Source of the DNA: JAAFIP01 sp963775085
Lineage (GTDB): Bacteria; Pseudomonadota; Gammaproteobacteria; Burkholderiales; Burkholderiaceae_C
DNA length: 64,000 bases
Assembly: GCA_963775085.1 (NCBI GenBank)
Contig: CAVZHO010000002.1
Coordinates: forward strand, 930,001-994,000
Direction of reading: 5' to 3'
A program made the translations under genes and the position numbers. The notes under the pieces are model-generated. The model saw only the letters and a list, made by a program, of their open reading frames with translations. It was not told the origin of the DNA and made no database searches. This document shows, in pieces, positions 32,991 to 43,023 of the stretch (position 1 is its first letter; each line of letters opens with the position of its first letter).

Positions 32991-33962
32991 ATGCATGCCT
33001 TCTACGCCGATCAGTTTGAGCTGCCCCTGCCGCTGGGTCACCGTTTTCCGATGCGCAAATACCGCCTGCTGCGCGACTGGCTGGCAGCGCATTTACCGCA
33101 GGTGCAACTGGGTGTGGCGCAGCCTGCCAGCGATGGCGAGCTGGCGCTGTGCCATACGCCTGGGTATATCCAGGGCATTAGCGCGGGCAGTGTTGACCCG
33201 AAGGTGATGCGCGAGATTGGCTTTCCGTGGAGCCTGGCCATGGCCGAGCGGGCGCGCAGGTCGGTGGGGGCCAGCGTGGCGGCGGCGCGGTGCAGCTTGG
33301 GGTTGGTGCAGGGCCAGGTGGTGGGCACACCACAGGGCAAGCCATCAGGCATCGCCGCCAACCTGGCCGGTGGCACGCACCACAGCTATGCAGACAAAGG
33401 CGGAGGGTTTTGCGTATTCAACGACTTTGCCGTGGCGGCGCGGCTGATGCAGGCCGAGTGGGCGCGCCGGCACCGTGCCCCCTTGCAGGTGGCCATCGTC
33501 GATCTGGATGTGCACCAAGGCAACGGCACGGCCAGTATTTTTAAAAACGACAGCAGCGTGTTCACCCTGTCGATGCACGGGGCCAGGAACTTCCCGTTCC
33601 GCAAAGAGGCCAGCGACCTGGATGTGGACCTGCCCGATGGCTGCCAGGACGGCGAATATCTGCACGCGCTGGAGCTGGCGCTGGACGAACTGGAGCGGCG
33701 CTTCAAGCCTGGCCTGGTGCTGTACTTGGCAGGTGCCGACCCGCATGAGGGCGACCGGCTAGGGCGCTTGAAACTCAGCTACGACGGCCTGGAGGCGCGC
33801 GACCGCCGCGTGATGGACTGGTGCTGGCAGCGCAGCATACCCCTGGCCTTTGCCATGGGCGGAGGCTACGGCAGCGAGCTGGGCACCACGCTGCGGGTGC
33901 AGCAGGGCACCTATAAAGTGGCCGTGGACTACGCGGCCAAGTGGCAAAATAACTCTCCATGA
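32991..33962 (+). CDS. Histone deacetylase family protein
   Basis: A 323-residue arginase-fold metal hydrolase related to acetoin-utilisation and acetylpolyamine deacetylases. Catalytic His residues are in AGGTHHSYADKGGGFCVFND. Zinc ligands are in DLDVHQGNG (Asp and His) and in LAGADPHEGDRLGRL (Asp). The substrate is likely an acetylated small molecule or lysine. ATG 32991 begins MHAFYADQFELPLP, the usual start. Its stop overlaps the next start as ATGA, indicating an operon with the (now broken) thioesterase gene. Confidence 0.9.
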   Translation: MHAFYADQFELPLPLGHRFPMRKYRLLRDWLAAHLPQVQLGVAQPASDGELALCHTPGYIQGISAGSVDPKVMREIGFPWSLAMAERARRSVGASVAAARCSLGLVQGQVVGTPQGKPSGIAANLAGGTHHSYADKGGGFCVFNDFAVAARLMQAEWARRHRAPLQVAIVDLDVHQGNGTASIFKNDSSVFTLSMHGARNFPFRKEASDLDVDLPDGCQDGEYLHALELALDELERRFKPGLVLYLAGADPHEGDRLGRLKLSYDGLEARDRRVMDWCWQRSIPLAFAMGGGYGSELGTTLRVQQGTYKVAVDYAAKWQNNSP

Positions 33963-34129
33963 CCTCATCTTCATTGCACAGCACCGCTACAGCGCGCGCC
34001 CAGCCCCAAGCCCGCAGCGCCTACAAAGCCTTTATCCCCATCACCACCGGCTGGTCCGACAACGATATCTATGGTCACGTCAACAACGCCGTGTACACCA
34101 CCTGGTTTGACCGATGCCTTTACCCCTAG
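33959..34129 (+). pseudogene. Truncated acyl-CoA thioesterase (hotdog fold) remnant
   Basis: The 56 residues contain the N-terminal half of a 4-hydroxybenzoyl-CoA-type thioesterase: TTGWSDNDIYGHVNNAVYTT, followed by WFDR. The frame hits TAG at 34127, where about 90 more residues are expected. The sequence after WFDR is already nitroreductase leader, so an internal deletion has removed the rest. The ATG overlaps the preceding stop (ATGA), preserving the old operon arrangement. Confidence 0.85.
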
Positions 34130-34157
34130 CTTTGAAAACCGTCCTGGAGACTTTGAC

Positions 34158-34901
34158 TTGAAACTCACCGAACTTTTGCCCACCCCGCAGGTCAGCACCC
34201 GCATTGCTGACCCGGCCAGCGTAGACGCTGCCATGCTCTCACGCTACAGCAACCGAGCCTTCCTGCCCAAGCCGGTAGAGCGTGGGCTGCTACAAAACCT
34301 GTTGCAGGTAGCCGCCCGCGCGCCCAGCGGCACCAACACCCAGCCGTGGAAGGTGTATGTGCTGCAGGGCGCTAATAAAGATGCCTTGATCGACCAAGTG
34401 GTAGCGGCGCACAACGCCATCGCCGCCAACCCGTCACTGGCCGCCCAATTCAAAGAAGAGTACGACTACTATCCCGAAAAATGGGTCTCGCCCTATATCG
34501 ACCGCCGCCGCGAATGCGGCTTTGGCCTCTACGGCGTGCTGGGCCTGGGTAAGGGCGACAAGGCAGGCATGCATGCGCAGCACCAGCAAAACTTCAAATT
34601 TTTCGGCGCGCCGGTGGGCCTGATGTTCACTATGGACAAAGTGATGGGGCGCGGCAGCCTGGTGGACTACGGCATGTTCCTGCAAAACATCATGCTCGCG
34701 GCCCGTGCGCGCGGCCTGCACACCTGCCCCCAGGCCGCGTGGAATGGTTTTAGCAAAATCATCCTGCCGCATCTTGGCGCGGCCGAGCATGAAATGCTGG
34801 TGTGCGGGATGTCGCTGGGCTATGCGAATGAGGGCGCGTTGGTCAATACTTTTGCCACCACCCGGGTGGATGCGCGGGAGTTTACGACCTGGCTGGACTA
34901 G
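34158..34901 (+). CDS. Nitroreductase family protein
   Basis: A flavin-dependent oxidoreductase of about 247 residues. The FMN-binding start LSRYSNRAFLPKPV and VAARAPSGTNTQPWKVYVLQ are diagnostic. A C-terminal LHTCPQAAWNGF and VCGMSLGYANEGALVN complete the fold. Substrate unknown. TTG at 34158 has GGAG eight bases upstream and is the best start; ATG 34233 would delete the first helix. Its upstream region was fused to a thioesterase remnant by deletion, so its expression may have changed. Confidence 0.88.
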   Translation: MKLTELLPTPQVSTRIADPASVDAAMLSRYSNRAFLPKPVERGLLQNLLQVAARAPSGTNTQPWKVYVLQGANKDALIDQVVAAHNAIAANPSLAAQFKEEYDYYPEKWVSPYIDRRRECGFGLYGVLGLGKGDKAGMHAQHQQNFKFFGAPVGLMFTMDKVMGRGSLVDYGMFLQNIMLAARARGLHTCPQAAWNGFSKIILPHLGAAEHEMLVCGMSLGYANEGALVNTFATTRVDAREFTTWLD

Positions 34902-34939
34902 CGGGCCCGGCCTGCGGGTTGCATTGGTTGCGCAGAGCG

Positions 34940-35284
34940 CTAGTAGCGCGACAGGCTGCTGGGGCGCGACTGCAAACCGTCGGGCAGCAGCCCGGCAAAG
35001 CGGGAATTCAGGGCAGTCAGATGCGCTCTGGCCGCTGTTTCGCCCTGCGAAACAGCGATGGCAGCCATCCAGTCGCTGCGCATAAACCACAGGCCCTGGA
35101 TGTCGCCGGCGCATTCGATGCGGTTTTGCAGCGTGGGGACGATGTTGGGGTTGCCATGGCGCAGGGTATCGAGCATGCTACTGCGAACTTCTTCGGTGCG
35201 GCAGTGCAGCTCGGCTCTGGATGCAGGTGTGGAGCCACCCAAGGCACCCCACATACTGGTAATAGAAGTTTTAACCCAACGCAT
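34940..35284 (-). CDS. Hypothetical protein, 114 aa
   Basis: A soluble, mostly helical protein (SRAELHCRTEEVRSSMLDTL, RIECAGDIQGLWFMRSDWMA) of a family I do not recognise. It has no signal peptide or membrane segment. ATG 35284 has only a weak GAGA element. The codon pattern (GC-rich third positions) and balanced composition favour a real gene. It stands alone, convergent with the nitroreductase gene. Confidence 0.6.
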   Translation of the reverse strand: MRWVKTSITSMWGALGGSTPASRAELHCRTEEVRSSMLDTLRHGNPNIVPTLQNRIECAGDIQGLWFMRSDWMAAIAVSQGETAARAHLTALNSRFAGLLPDGLQSRPSSLSRY

Positions 35285-35491
35285 TGCATATCTCGTCCAT
35301 TTATTTTTTACTAAGCTCTACGATAAGTACTAAGTCATTAATTGGCAAGAAAATTTTCAAAAATGATAGCTTATATTTCATAAAAACAACAACCAAATCA
35401 ATCATTTAGTTACTATTTGTCAGGTGAGTTATGAAGTTGTAAGCATTTTGGGTGGCTGCTTGGGGTGTGAACTATTTAACGAAAGAGTGCA
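35285..35491. other. AT-rich intergenic stretch
   Basis: Promoter-containing region for the 114-residue hypothetical protein (minus) and the former penicillin-acylase gene (plus). No further gene seen. Confidence 0.4.
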
Positions 35492-36346
35492 CGATGCGCT
35501 GGATCAACCTATCTGGAAAAAGCCTGTTGTGGCTGCTATTACTGGGGCGGGTGTTTTGGCGGTCTACATTCAGAACAGCTCTCTGAGCCAGTTGTATGGG
35601 CAACTGGGCGTGTTTAACATGCAGCCGCCAAACGCTACTAAATAAATAGCTATAAATGACCATTTGACAAGGACTACCGGTCTATTTTGCAGTGAAAATG
35701 GGCGGCACGAAGCCGACGACCTGCTGGGTGGCGAAATTGGCAACATCGAAGGCAAGGGCAGCAACAACTGGGTGGTGGCGGGCAGTCACAGCACCAGTGG
35801 CAAGCCCCTGCTGGCCAAGGACCCGCACCTGGGCCTGAGTGCCCCGGCTATTTGGTACTTTGCCCGTCCGCACGTAGCCGGGGCTGACAATAACAGCCCG
35901 AGATGGACGTGATGGGTGCCACGCTGCCTGGCCTGCCCAACGCGGTGCTGGGGCGCACGGCCAAGGTGGCCCGGGGCTTTACCAACACCGGGCCCGATGT
36001 GCAAGACCTGGTGGCTGCCGATGCCTTGGGCCGCGCGCTGGATCGCCTGAGCAGCCAGTACGGCAATGACCCAGCCGATTGGCGCTGGGGCACGGCCCAC
36101 ATTGCGCGCTCCATCCACAAACCGCTGGGCAACCTGCCCGCCCTGGCCCGGGCCTTTGACATCACCGTGCCCACGGGCGGTGACCCCTGGACGGTGAACG
36201 TTGGCCAGTACTGGGCCAACGAAGCCCAGCCCTTCCACAACCGCCACGCCGCCAGCATGCGCACCGTGTTTGATTTGGCCAATCTGGAGAACTGGTTTTT
36301 TATTTACCAAACCGGGCAAAGCGGTTTGGTGTTGCCGGGCCCATAG
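35492..36346 (+). pseudogene. Decayed penicillin acylase family gene
   Basis: At least three pieces remain. An N-terminal anchor (MRWINLSGKSLLWLLLL from 35492) is followed, after a frameshift, by SSLSQLYGQLGV. The beta-subunit start is GSNNWVVAGSHSTSGKPLLA, with the autocatalytic Ser and KDPHLGLSAPAIWYFARP. In another frame from about 35905 come MGATLPGLPNAVLGR and GFTNTGPDVQDL, joined directly to the C-terminal region (WRWGTAHIARSIH, ENWFFIYQTGQSG). The alpha-subunit region and most of the beta subunit are deleted. A mini-repeat copy sits at the first deletion point. Confidence 0.85.
35634..35680 (+). repeat. Dispersed mini-repeat, subfamily A, at the penicillin-acylase breakpoint
   Basis: GCTACTAAATAAATAGCTAT, AAATGACCATTTGACAAGGA, CTACCGG. 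It is collinear with the copies at 54177 and 56057 (TAGCT, AAAATGTCC, GACAGGGACTA). It lies exactly where the alpha-subunit coding region is missing. Confidence 0.7.
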
Positions 36347-36459
36347 AGGCGTGTGAGTTTGTCGCACAGGAGCCAGCACATGCTGTCAAGCGCGCATTGA
36401 CGCTTGGTTTAAAACCCACTACGCTTAAACGGAGAATCTATAAAACCCCTGGAGACACC

Positions 36460-36917
<458 letters not shown>

Positions 36918-36921
<4 letters not shown>

Positions 36922-39191
36922 ACCACGCTGTTGCTACCCCCGCATTCATCCCCAGCCGCCGCGGCTTTTTAAAGGCGGGGTCACTTACCGTCGCCTTCAG
37001 CCTCTCGGGCCTGATGCCCCTGGCCGCGCAAACCCCGGCCCGACCCGTGTTACCCGGCAGCCTGAACGGCAACCGCATGCTGGACGGCTGGCTGCGCATC
37101 AACCCCAATGGCTCGGTCACCATGTTCACCGGCAAGGTCGAGCTGGGGCAGGGCATCTTGACGGCCTTGAGCCAGATCGTGTCTGACGAGCTGGATGTGG
37201 ACATCAAGCGCCTGCAAATTATCTCCGGCGATACCTCGCTCACCCCCAACGAGGGTACCACCGCAGGCAGCCTGTCGGTGCAAGACAGCGGCACCGCGCT
37301 GCGCTATGCCTGCGCCGAGGCGCGCGCATTGCTGCTGCAAGCGGCAGCCACCAAGTTGGGTGTGCCCGTCAATACCTTGAGCGTGAAAGACGGTAGCGTC
37401 AGCCAGACCAACATTACCAGCGCCCTGCGCACCAGCTACTGGGATGTGGCGGGTGACGTGCCACTGAAACGCGAGGCCACCGCGCAGATCGCCCCCAAGC
37501 CCAGCAAAGAGCACCGTGTGATTGGCCAAAGCCTGCCGCGCCGCGACATCCCTGCCAAAGTGACGGGCGGCGAGGCTTTTGTGCAGGACATGCGCCTGCC
37601 CGGCATGCTGTTTGGCCGCGTCGTGCACCCCAGCGCGCCGCGCGCCAAGCTCACGTCGGTAGATGAGGCGGCAGTCAAAACCATGCCAGGCGTAGTGGCC
37701 GTGGTGCGCGATGGCAACTTTTTGGCCGTGGCCGCCCAGCGCGAAGAACAAGCCATTGCCGCAGCGATTGCCCTGAAAACCGGCGCCCGCTGGAGCGAAC
37801 CCAGTGATCTGCCACCGTCGGGTGCCGCCATCTTCGCGCACATGAAAAAGCAGCGCAGCATCGACACGGTGGTCAGCGAGAAAAAAGACCCGGCTGCCGC
37901 AGCCCCTGCCAAAACCCTGCAAGCCGAGTACACCAAACCCTACCAGGCCCACGCGTCCATCGGCCCGTCCTGTGCCGTGGCGCTGTGGACGGGGGACAAG
38001 GTGCAGGTCTGGACGCATTCGCAAAGCGTCTTCCCGCTGCGCGCAGACTTGGTCAAAACCTTAGGCCTGCCACCGGCCAGCATCACCGTCTCGCACCGCG
38101 AGGGCTCGGGCTGCTACGGCCACAACGCCGCCGACGACGTAGCGCTGGATGCCGCCCTGGTAGCCCGCGCTGTGCCCGGCAAACCCGTCAAACTGCAATG
38201 GATGCGCGAGGATGAATTTGCCTGGGAGCCACTGGGCTCGGCCATGGTGATGAACCTCGGCGCCGCGCTGGACGCGCAGGGCAGGGTGCAAGACTGGACG
38301 CACGAGCTGTGGAGCTACACCCACAACACCCGCCCCGGTGACGCAGAGGGCGTCAACCTGCTGTCGGCCCGCCATCTGCAAACCCCGCAGCCCATCGGCC
38401 CGGCGCGCAATATCCTCCAGCCTTCTGGCAGCAGCGACCGCAATGCCGTGCCGCTGTATGCCTTCCAGCAGCAAAAAATCACCAATCATTTATTGCAGGA
38501 CATGCCGATCCGCACCTCGGCCCTGCGCACCTTGGGCGCGTATGCCAACGTGTTTGCCGCCGAGTCGTTTATGGACGAACTGGCCGCGCTGGCGGGCACC
38601 GACCCGGTGGAGTTTCGCCTCAAGCACCTCACCAACGCGCGCGCCCGCGCTGTGATCGAGCGCACCGCCGGCATGGCCAGCTGGAAGCCCAACCCCACCG
38701 GTTCTCAGCCCAAAACCCAGGAGGCGGTGCTCAAAGGCCGGGGCATTGGCTTTTCGATGTACAAAAACCTGGCGGTTTACTGCGCCGTGATCGTCGATGT
38801 GGCGGTAGACACCCGATCTGGCATCGTCACGGTAGAGCGCGCCTGGTCAGCCAACGATGCCGGCCTGGTCATCAACCCTGATGGCATGCGCAACCAGATC
38901 GAAGGCGGCATCATTCAGTCCGCCAGCTGGACGCTGTACGAATCCGTGGCCCACAACAGCAATCAAACGCTGACACGCAACTGGGCCGACTACCCGATCC
39001 TGCGCTTTCCGCAGGTGCCTGTGCTGCAGGTCGAGATCATCAACCGCCCAGACGAGCGGCCACTGGGCGTAGGCGAGGGCTCGCAAGGGCCCACCGTCGC
39101 CGCTATAGCCAACGCTTTTGCGAACGCCACGGGTGTGCGGCTGCGGGACTTGCCGTTGACACCGGATCGGGTGAAGCGGGCGTTGGGTTGA
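36918..39191 (+). CDS. iorB: Molybdopterin-binding subunit of a molybdenum hydroxylase (IorB-type)
   Basis: A 757-residue large subunit. The twin-arginine signal SRRGFLKAGSLTVAFSLSG indicates export of the folded complex. Mo-cofactor regions include GKVELGQGILTALSQIV, GEAFVQDMRLPGMLFGRVVH, YTKPYQAHASIGPSCAVA and the C-terminal catalytic Glu in LGVGEGSQGPTVAA. The family oxidises N-heterocycles or aldehydes. No third (FAD) subunit is present, consistent with the IorAB architecture, where a cytochrome accepts electrons. Confidence 0.92.
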
Positions 39192-39277
39192 GGACAGTTG
39201 AAGATAAGATAAGTCGTTGGGTCTTTATGGCGCTATGTCGCAACAGGTCAAGCTCAAAAACGAAGACGGCATAGACA

Positions 39278-39318
39278 AGAAAAAAGCCCATCAACAACGC
39301 TAAGTCATTGATGGGCTT
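39278..39318 (-). terminator. Rho-independent terminator of tRNA-Asn
   Basis: On the minus strand AAGCCCATCAA (39318-39308) and its exact complement TTGATGGGCTT (39294-39284) form an 11-bp stem, followed by TTTTTTCTTG. It begins nine bases after the tRNA 3' end. Confidence 0.9.
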
Positions 39319-39326
39319 GATGTTTT

Positions 39327-39402
39327 TGGCTCCTCGACCTGGGCTCGAACCAGGGACCTACGGATTAACAGTCCGGCGCTCTACCAACTGAGCTATCGAG
39401 GA
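39327..39402 (-). tRNA. tRNA-Asn (GTT)
   Basis: The 76-nt cloverleaf on the minus strand begins TCCTCGATAGCTCAGTTGGT. The anticodon loop is CTGTTAA (anticodon GTT), the T-loop is GGTTCGAGCC, and acceptor strands TCCTCGA/TCGAGGA pair perfectly before GCCA. CCA is encoded. It is a single gene with its own terminator. Confidence 0.98.
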
Positions 39403-39439
39403 ACATAAGCCCTCAATTATAGCGTGGATTTTGCACTTT

Positions 39440-41659
39440 TTACAGTGCCACGCTCAAACCAATGCGTGCGGTGCGCTGCTGCTGTGGAAACAAGTACACA
39501 TGGCCAAACTGGTAGGGCGACTCTTTGAAGAATTGTTGGTTGAACAGGTTGTCAACGCCTAGTGTCCAAGTGGCCTGCGCACCCGCCAGCTTGTGGCCGT
39601 AGCTCACACCTGCGTCCACACGCGTCCAGGCGGGCAGGGTAATGCTGCCGTCGGGCAGCACGCTGCGTTTGCCTTCGTGCGAGAGGTGGCCGCTGGCCGC
39701 CAGGCCCGGGATGCTGGCAAAACGGTAGCCCACATTGGCGCGGGCGATGGCATTGGGCACGTTGGTGAGGCGTTGGCCATTGGTCGACGGTTCAAGCAGG
39801 CTGCCTTCACGTTTAGTGTTCAGCAGCATCAAGCCGCCGCCCAGATTCCATGCGCCTTGCGCCCATTGTGCGTTGGCCTCCAGGCCGCTGTGCACCGCGC
39901 TGCCATCGTAGGCACCCAGGCAGGGCGTGATAGCTTGGCGGTTGCAGGCATCCAGGTTGCTGACGGGGCGGCGGATGTTAAACCACGCGAGCGATCCCGT
40001 CACGCCGCCCAAAGCAGCCTTCATGCCCAGCTCGGTTTGGTGGGACTTGAGGGGCGGCAGTGCCTCGCCGGGGTTGCTGTACTGCGATGTCTTGTTGGGC
40101 ACCACCTGGCTCTCGATGCCTTGCCCCCAGCTGGCGTACAGCATGTGGGTGGGCGAGAGCTGGTAGGCTGCGGCCAGCCAAGGCGTGGTGACGGACGCGT
40201 CGTAGCTGGTGTTGCGCGGGTCGCCAGCAGCGGTACGCACACTGCTGCGTTTGAGCTGGGTGTGGCGCAGGCCGATCCAGGTGCTGAACTTACTGTTCCA
40301 CAGGATAGCATCCGTTGCCGAAAGCTCCAGCGATTTTTCCGTGCGATTGGTGTGGAAGTCGGTCAGGCTGGCGTCGGCGGCGGTGGCCTGTGGGACAAAC
40401 AGGTTCAGGGTACCTGCGTAGTTATAGGCACCAGTCTCGCCCACTTCTTTAAAGCTGCTTTGCAAAATGCCCAAGCCGAGCTGGTGGTCTATGCCTGCGG
40501 TAGTGAGTTTGCCTTTGAGTTGGGCTTGCAGCGCGTTGGCGGTGCGCCGCTCGTTCTCGCTACGGAAGTCATAAAGATCGTAGTCACCATTGGGGCAATA
40601 GCGGTCGGCAAAATAGTCCACACCGTTGGCATCGGTGCAGCCAAAGGGGAAGGCCGCACGGTCTTGCGACTTCAGCCGCTGCGTGCCTAGCTGGGCGTTC
40701 CAGCGCCAGTCGGTATTCAAGGCCTGCTCAAAACGTAGACTCGCCGTGGTGCCTTGCAACTCTACGGGCAGACTCCAGGGCTGGCTGTTGATGTTGATGC
40801 GCGGGTTGGCCGCAGGCAGGGTGTTGCCCAGCAGGCTCAGACCGGGCACACTGGGCTGGCTGCGCTTGGAATATTCCACCTCGGCCTCCAGCAGGCTGTC
40901 TTTGCCAATACGCCAGTCTATTGCCAGGGCGGCCAGCTCGCGGCTGCCACGGGTTTTGGGGGTAGACGTGTTGAGCTTTTCGGCAGCCAGGTTCAGGCGG
41001 TAGCCAAACACATCGCTATGGCCAAAGCGGCCACCTAAATCCGCCGCAGCGCTCACGGCACCTGCGCTAGCAGCTTCTAGTTTGATGGTCCGCAAAGGTT
41101 TCGCCGTAGGCCGTTTGACTGCGTAGTTGATCAAACCGCCGGGCGCGCTGGTGCCCGCCTGGATGCCGCTGGTGCCTTTGAGGATCTCCACCCGCTCTTT
41201 ATTTTCTAGCGGGATAAAGGTCTCGGCGCTGATGGGCAGGCCCTCGCGGCGGTAGTTGAATTTGTTGTCCAGTACAAAGCCGCGCACCGTGGCGTAGTCC
41301 CAGTAGCCGGTGGAGTTGTAGGCATCGCTCATCGAAGCATCGAGTTTGATGACATCAGCCAGGCGCTTGGCACCCACGGCGTTGATCTGCTCTGCGCCGA
41401 TGACGGTGGCGCTGATCGGTGTGCGCTGCAATGGCACATCGCCAAAACCGGTCACGTCGGCTTGCGTGTCAGCCGCTGGCGCGGTGATGGTGATGGAGCG
41501 CAATGTGGCGGGGGCTGCACCGTTGCTAGCGGGTGGGCTGGCTTGAGGTGAGGGTTGAGACATGGTCTGCGCGGAGGCGGTTTGCGCTACTAAAAGCAGT
41601 GCTGCTTGCGCAATCAGAGTAAGGACTACAGGTTGTTTTTTTCTAATGAATTGTGTCAT
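39440..41659 (-). CDS. TonB-dependent outer-membrane receptor under TPP riboswitch control
   Basis: A 739-residue receptor. A signal peptide (LTLIAQAALLLVAQTASAQ) is followed by a plug domain at about 60-190 (PLQRTPISATVIGAEQI, RVEILKGTSGIQAGTSAPGG) and a 22-strand barrel ending in an aromatic-poor strand (RTARIGLSVAL). By sequence it belongs to the ferrichrome/siderophore-type receptors, but the leader carries a TPP riboswitch. The natural ligand is therefore probably thiamine or a precursor, not a siderophore (inference). ATG 41659 fits the signal peptide; ATG 41680 is possible. Confidence 0.9.
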   Translation of the reverse strand: MTQFIRKKQPVVLTLIAQAALLLVAQTASAQTMSQPSPQASPPASNGAAPATLRSITITAPAADTQADVTGFGDVPLQRTPISATVIGAEQINAVGAKRLADVIKLDASMSDAYNSTGYWDYATVRGFVLDNKFNYRREGLPISAETFIPLENKERVEILKGTSGIQAGTSAPGGLINYAVKRPTAKPLRTIKLEAASAGAVSAAADLGGRFGHSDVFGYRLNLAAEKLNTSTPKTRGSRELAALAIDWRIGKDSLLEAEVEYSKRSQPSVPGLSLLGNTLPAANPRININSQPWSLPVELQGTTASLRFEQALNTDWRWNAQLGTQRLKSQDRAAFPFGCTDANGVDYFADRYCPNGDYDLYDFRSENERRTANALQAQLKGKLTTAGIDHQLGLGILQSSFKEVGETGAYNYAGTLNLFVPQATAADASLTDFHTNRTEKSLELSATDAILWNSKFSTWIGLRHTQLKRSSVRTAAGDPRNTSYDASVTTPWLAAAYQLSPTHMLYASWGQGIESQVVPNKTSQYSNPGEALPPLKSHQTELGMKAALGGVTGSLAWFNIRRPVSNLDACNRQAITPCLGAYDGSAVHSGLEANAQWAQGAWNLGGGLMLLNTKREGSLLEPSTNGQRLTNVPNAIARANVGYRFASIPGLAASGHLSHEGKRSVLPDGSITLPAWTRVDAGVSYGHKLAGAQATWTLGVDNLFNQQFFKESPYQFGHVYLFPQQQRTARIGLSVAL

Positions 41660-41706
41660 AACGATTTTTCCATTCGTCATAACAGGTCGGCATGCTAAGC
41701 GGCTAA

Positions 41707-41746
41707 CCCACACGGGATGTGGGCGCGGGTGGTAGAGAAACCACCC
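41707..41746 (-). promoter_or_regulatory. Hairpins between riboswitch and TonB receptor start (candidate expression platform)
   Basis: Two small stem-loops lie downstream of the aptamer: GGGTGG/CCACCC (41727-41732 with 41741-41746) and CCCACA/TGTGGG (41707-41712 with 41718-41723). Neither is followed by a T-run, so control of translation or Rho access is more likely than intrinsic termination. Confidence 0.45.
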
Positions 41747-41758
41747 CACTCAATACAA

Positions 41759-41840
41759 GCTTCCCTGCGCGAGGATTACCTCAGTCAGGTTCAAAGGGAC
41801 TTTCTCAGTCGCACACCTCTCGATGCACAACACCCCTAGC
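41759..41840 (-). ncRNA. TPP riboswitch (THI element)
   Basis: Minus strand: CTAGGGGTG at the 5' side, CTGAGA, then CCCTTTGAACCTGA, GGTAATCC and GCGCAGGGAAG. These are the conserved THI-box blocks in the right order. It lies about 100 bases upstream of the TonB receptor start. High thiamine pyrophosphate should reduce receptor expression. Confidence 0.95.
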
Positions 41841-41964
41841 GAATGCCTTGTTACCAAAGCAAGGCGGATTTTAGCCTACAGGCGATGCTCCCAACTTCGA
41901 AAAAAGTTGGTGCGCAGCATTACCCCGCTTGAATCTCCAGTCCAGGTATGCCAAAGTAACAGCC

Positions 41965-43023
41965 ATGCGCGTCTCAGATCTTCGCTTTCTTCTGGCTTGG
42001 CTGCTACCGGGCTTGACCGTGCTTGGTGTCATCAGGATGCCTGGCTACAGCGCGGCATGGACGTTGGCCATTTGGTGGGTGATTGCCTTGGTGGATGCTT
42101 TGGTGCCCGGTGCGCAGCATTCTCCTGGGCCGCACACCAGTGAGGCCAATTTAGCGTATTTCCGCTGGATTTTGCGGATATTCGTGCTTTTTCAGGTGGG
42201 TTTGATCGCGCTGGGCGCGTATGCTGTGGTGCGTGGCGATTGGCCCACGGTGCTAGGTGTGGCGTTTAGCGTGGGATTTATTACCGGCTCGCAGGGTATT
42301 ACCTTTGCCCACGAGCTGGGGCATGGCAAGAGCAAATTGGACCACGTGTGCGCATGGGTGCTGATGACCAGCGTGTGCTACGGCCACTTTATGGTCGAGC
42401 ATTACCGGGGCCACCATCCCCGCGCCGCCACGCTGGACGACCCGGCCTCGGCCCGCTACGGTGAGAGCCTGTACCGCTTTTTGCCCCGCACTCTGTGGGG
42501 CTGTTGGGTTAGCGCATGGCGGTTGGAAAGCCAGCGCGTGGTCCAGATGAGGCAGTCGTGGGTGCGCAGCCCCCTGGTGTGGAGCAGCACCGCTTCTTTG
42601 CTGCTGATTGGGCTGCCAGTCCAATGGTTATCTACTCAAGCAGCTCTTAGATTTGTAGCGTTTTTCATGCTCCAATCCATCGTTGCCTTCCTGCTTTTGG
42701 AGATCGTCAACTACATTGAGCACTACGGTTTGCAGCGCCAAATGCAAGGCGGCAAGCCCGAGGCTTTTGGCATGATGCATGCGTGGAACGCCGACCATCT
42801 TGCCACTAACAGTCTGTTGGCTAATCTACAACGCCACTCGGATCACCATATGCATGCCTGGAAGCCCTACGCCACACTAAAGGCCTTACCCGGTCCACAG
42901 TTGCCCACCGGCTATGCAGGCTGCATTATTTTGGCCATGTTGCCGCCCGTATGGTTCGCTCTGATACACCCGCGCATTGCTGCACTGCAAAAAACTAGCG
43001 CGAAAGGCTTGGCAAGCGCCTGA
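41965..43023 (+). CDS. alkB: Alkane 1-monooxygenase (AlkB-type)
   Basis: A 352-residue membrane non-haem di-iron hydroxylase. Six hydrophobic segments carry the histidine boxes HELGH, EHYRGHH and LQRHSDHH, and the intermediate NYIEHYGLQR signature is characteristic of AlkB. It converts medium-chain alkanes or related substrates to primary alcohols. ATG 41965 precedes the first helix. No rubredoxin or rubredoxin reductase gene is adjacent, so electron partners are encoded elsewhere. Confidence 0.93.
   Translation: MRVSDLRFLLAWLLPGLTVLGVIRMPGYSAAWTLAIWWVIALVDALVPGAQHSPGPHTSEANLAYFRWILRIFVLFQVGLIALGAYAVVRGDWPTVLGVAFSVGFITGSQGITFAHELGHGKSKLDHVCAWVLMTSVCYGHFMVEHYRGHHPRAATLDDPASARYGESLYRFLPRTLWGCWVSAWRLESQRVVQMRQSWVRSPLVWSSTASLLLIGLPVQWLSTQAALRFVAFFMLQSIVAFLLLEIVNYIEHYGLQRQMQGGKPEAFGMMHAWNADHLATNSLLANLQRHSDHHMHAWKPYATLKALPGPQLPTGYAGCIILAMLPPVWFALIHPRIAALQKTSAKGLASA

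Noticed and set aside
35424..35645. Possible 73-residue gene starting GTG 35424
   Set aside because: Its second half (SSLSQLYGQLGV) is the start region of the decayed penicillin acylase and it ends in a mini-repeat; it is a by-product of the pseudogene.
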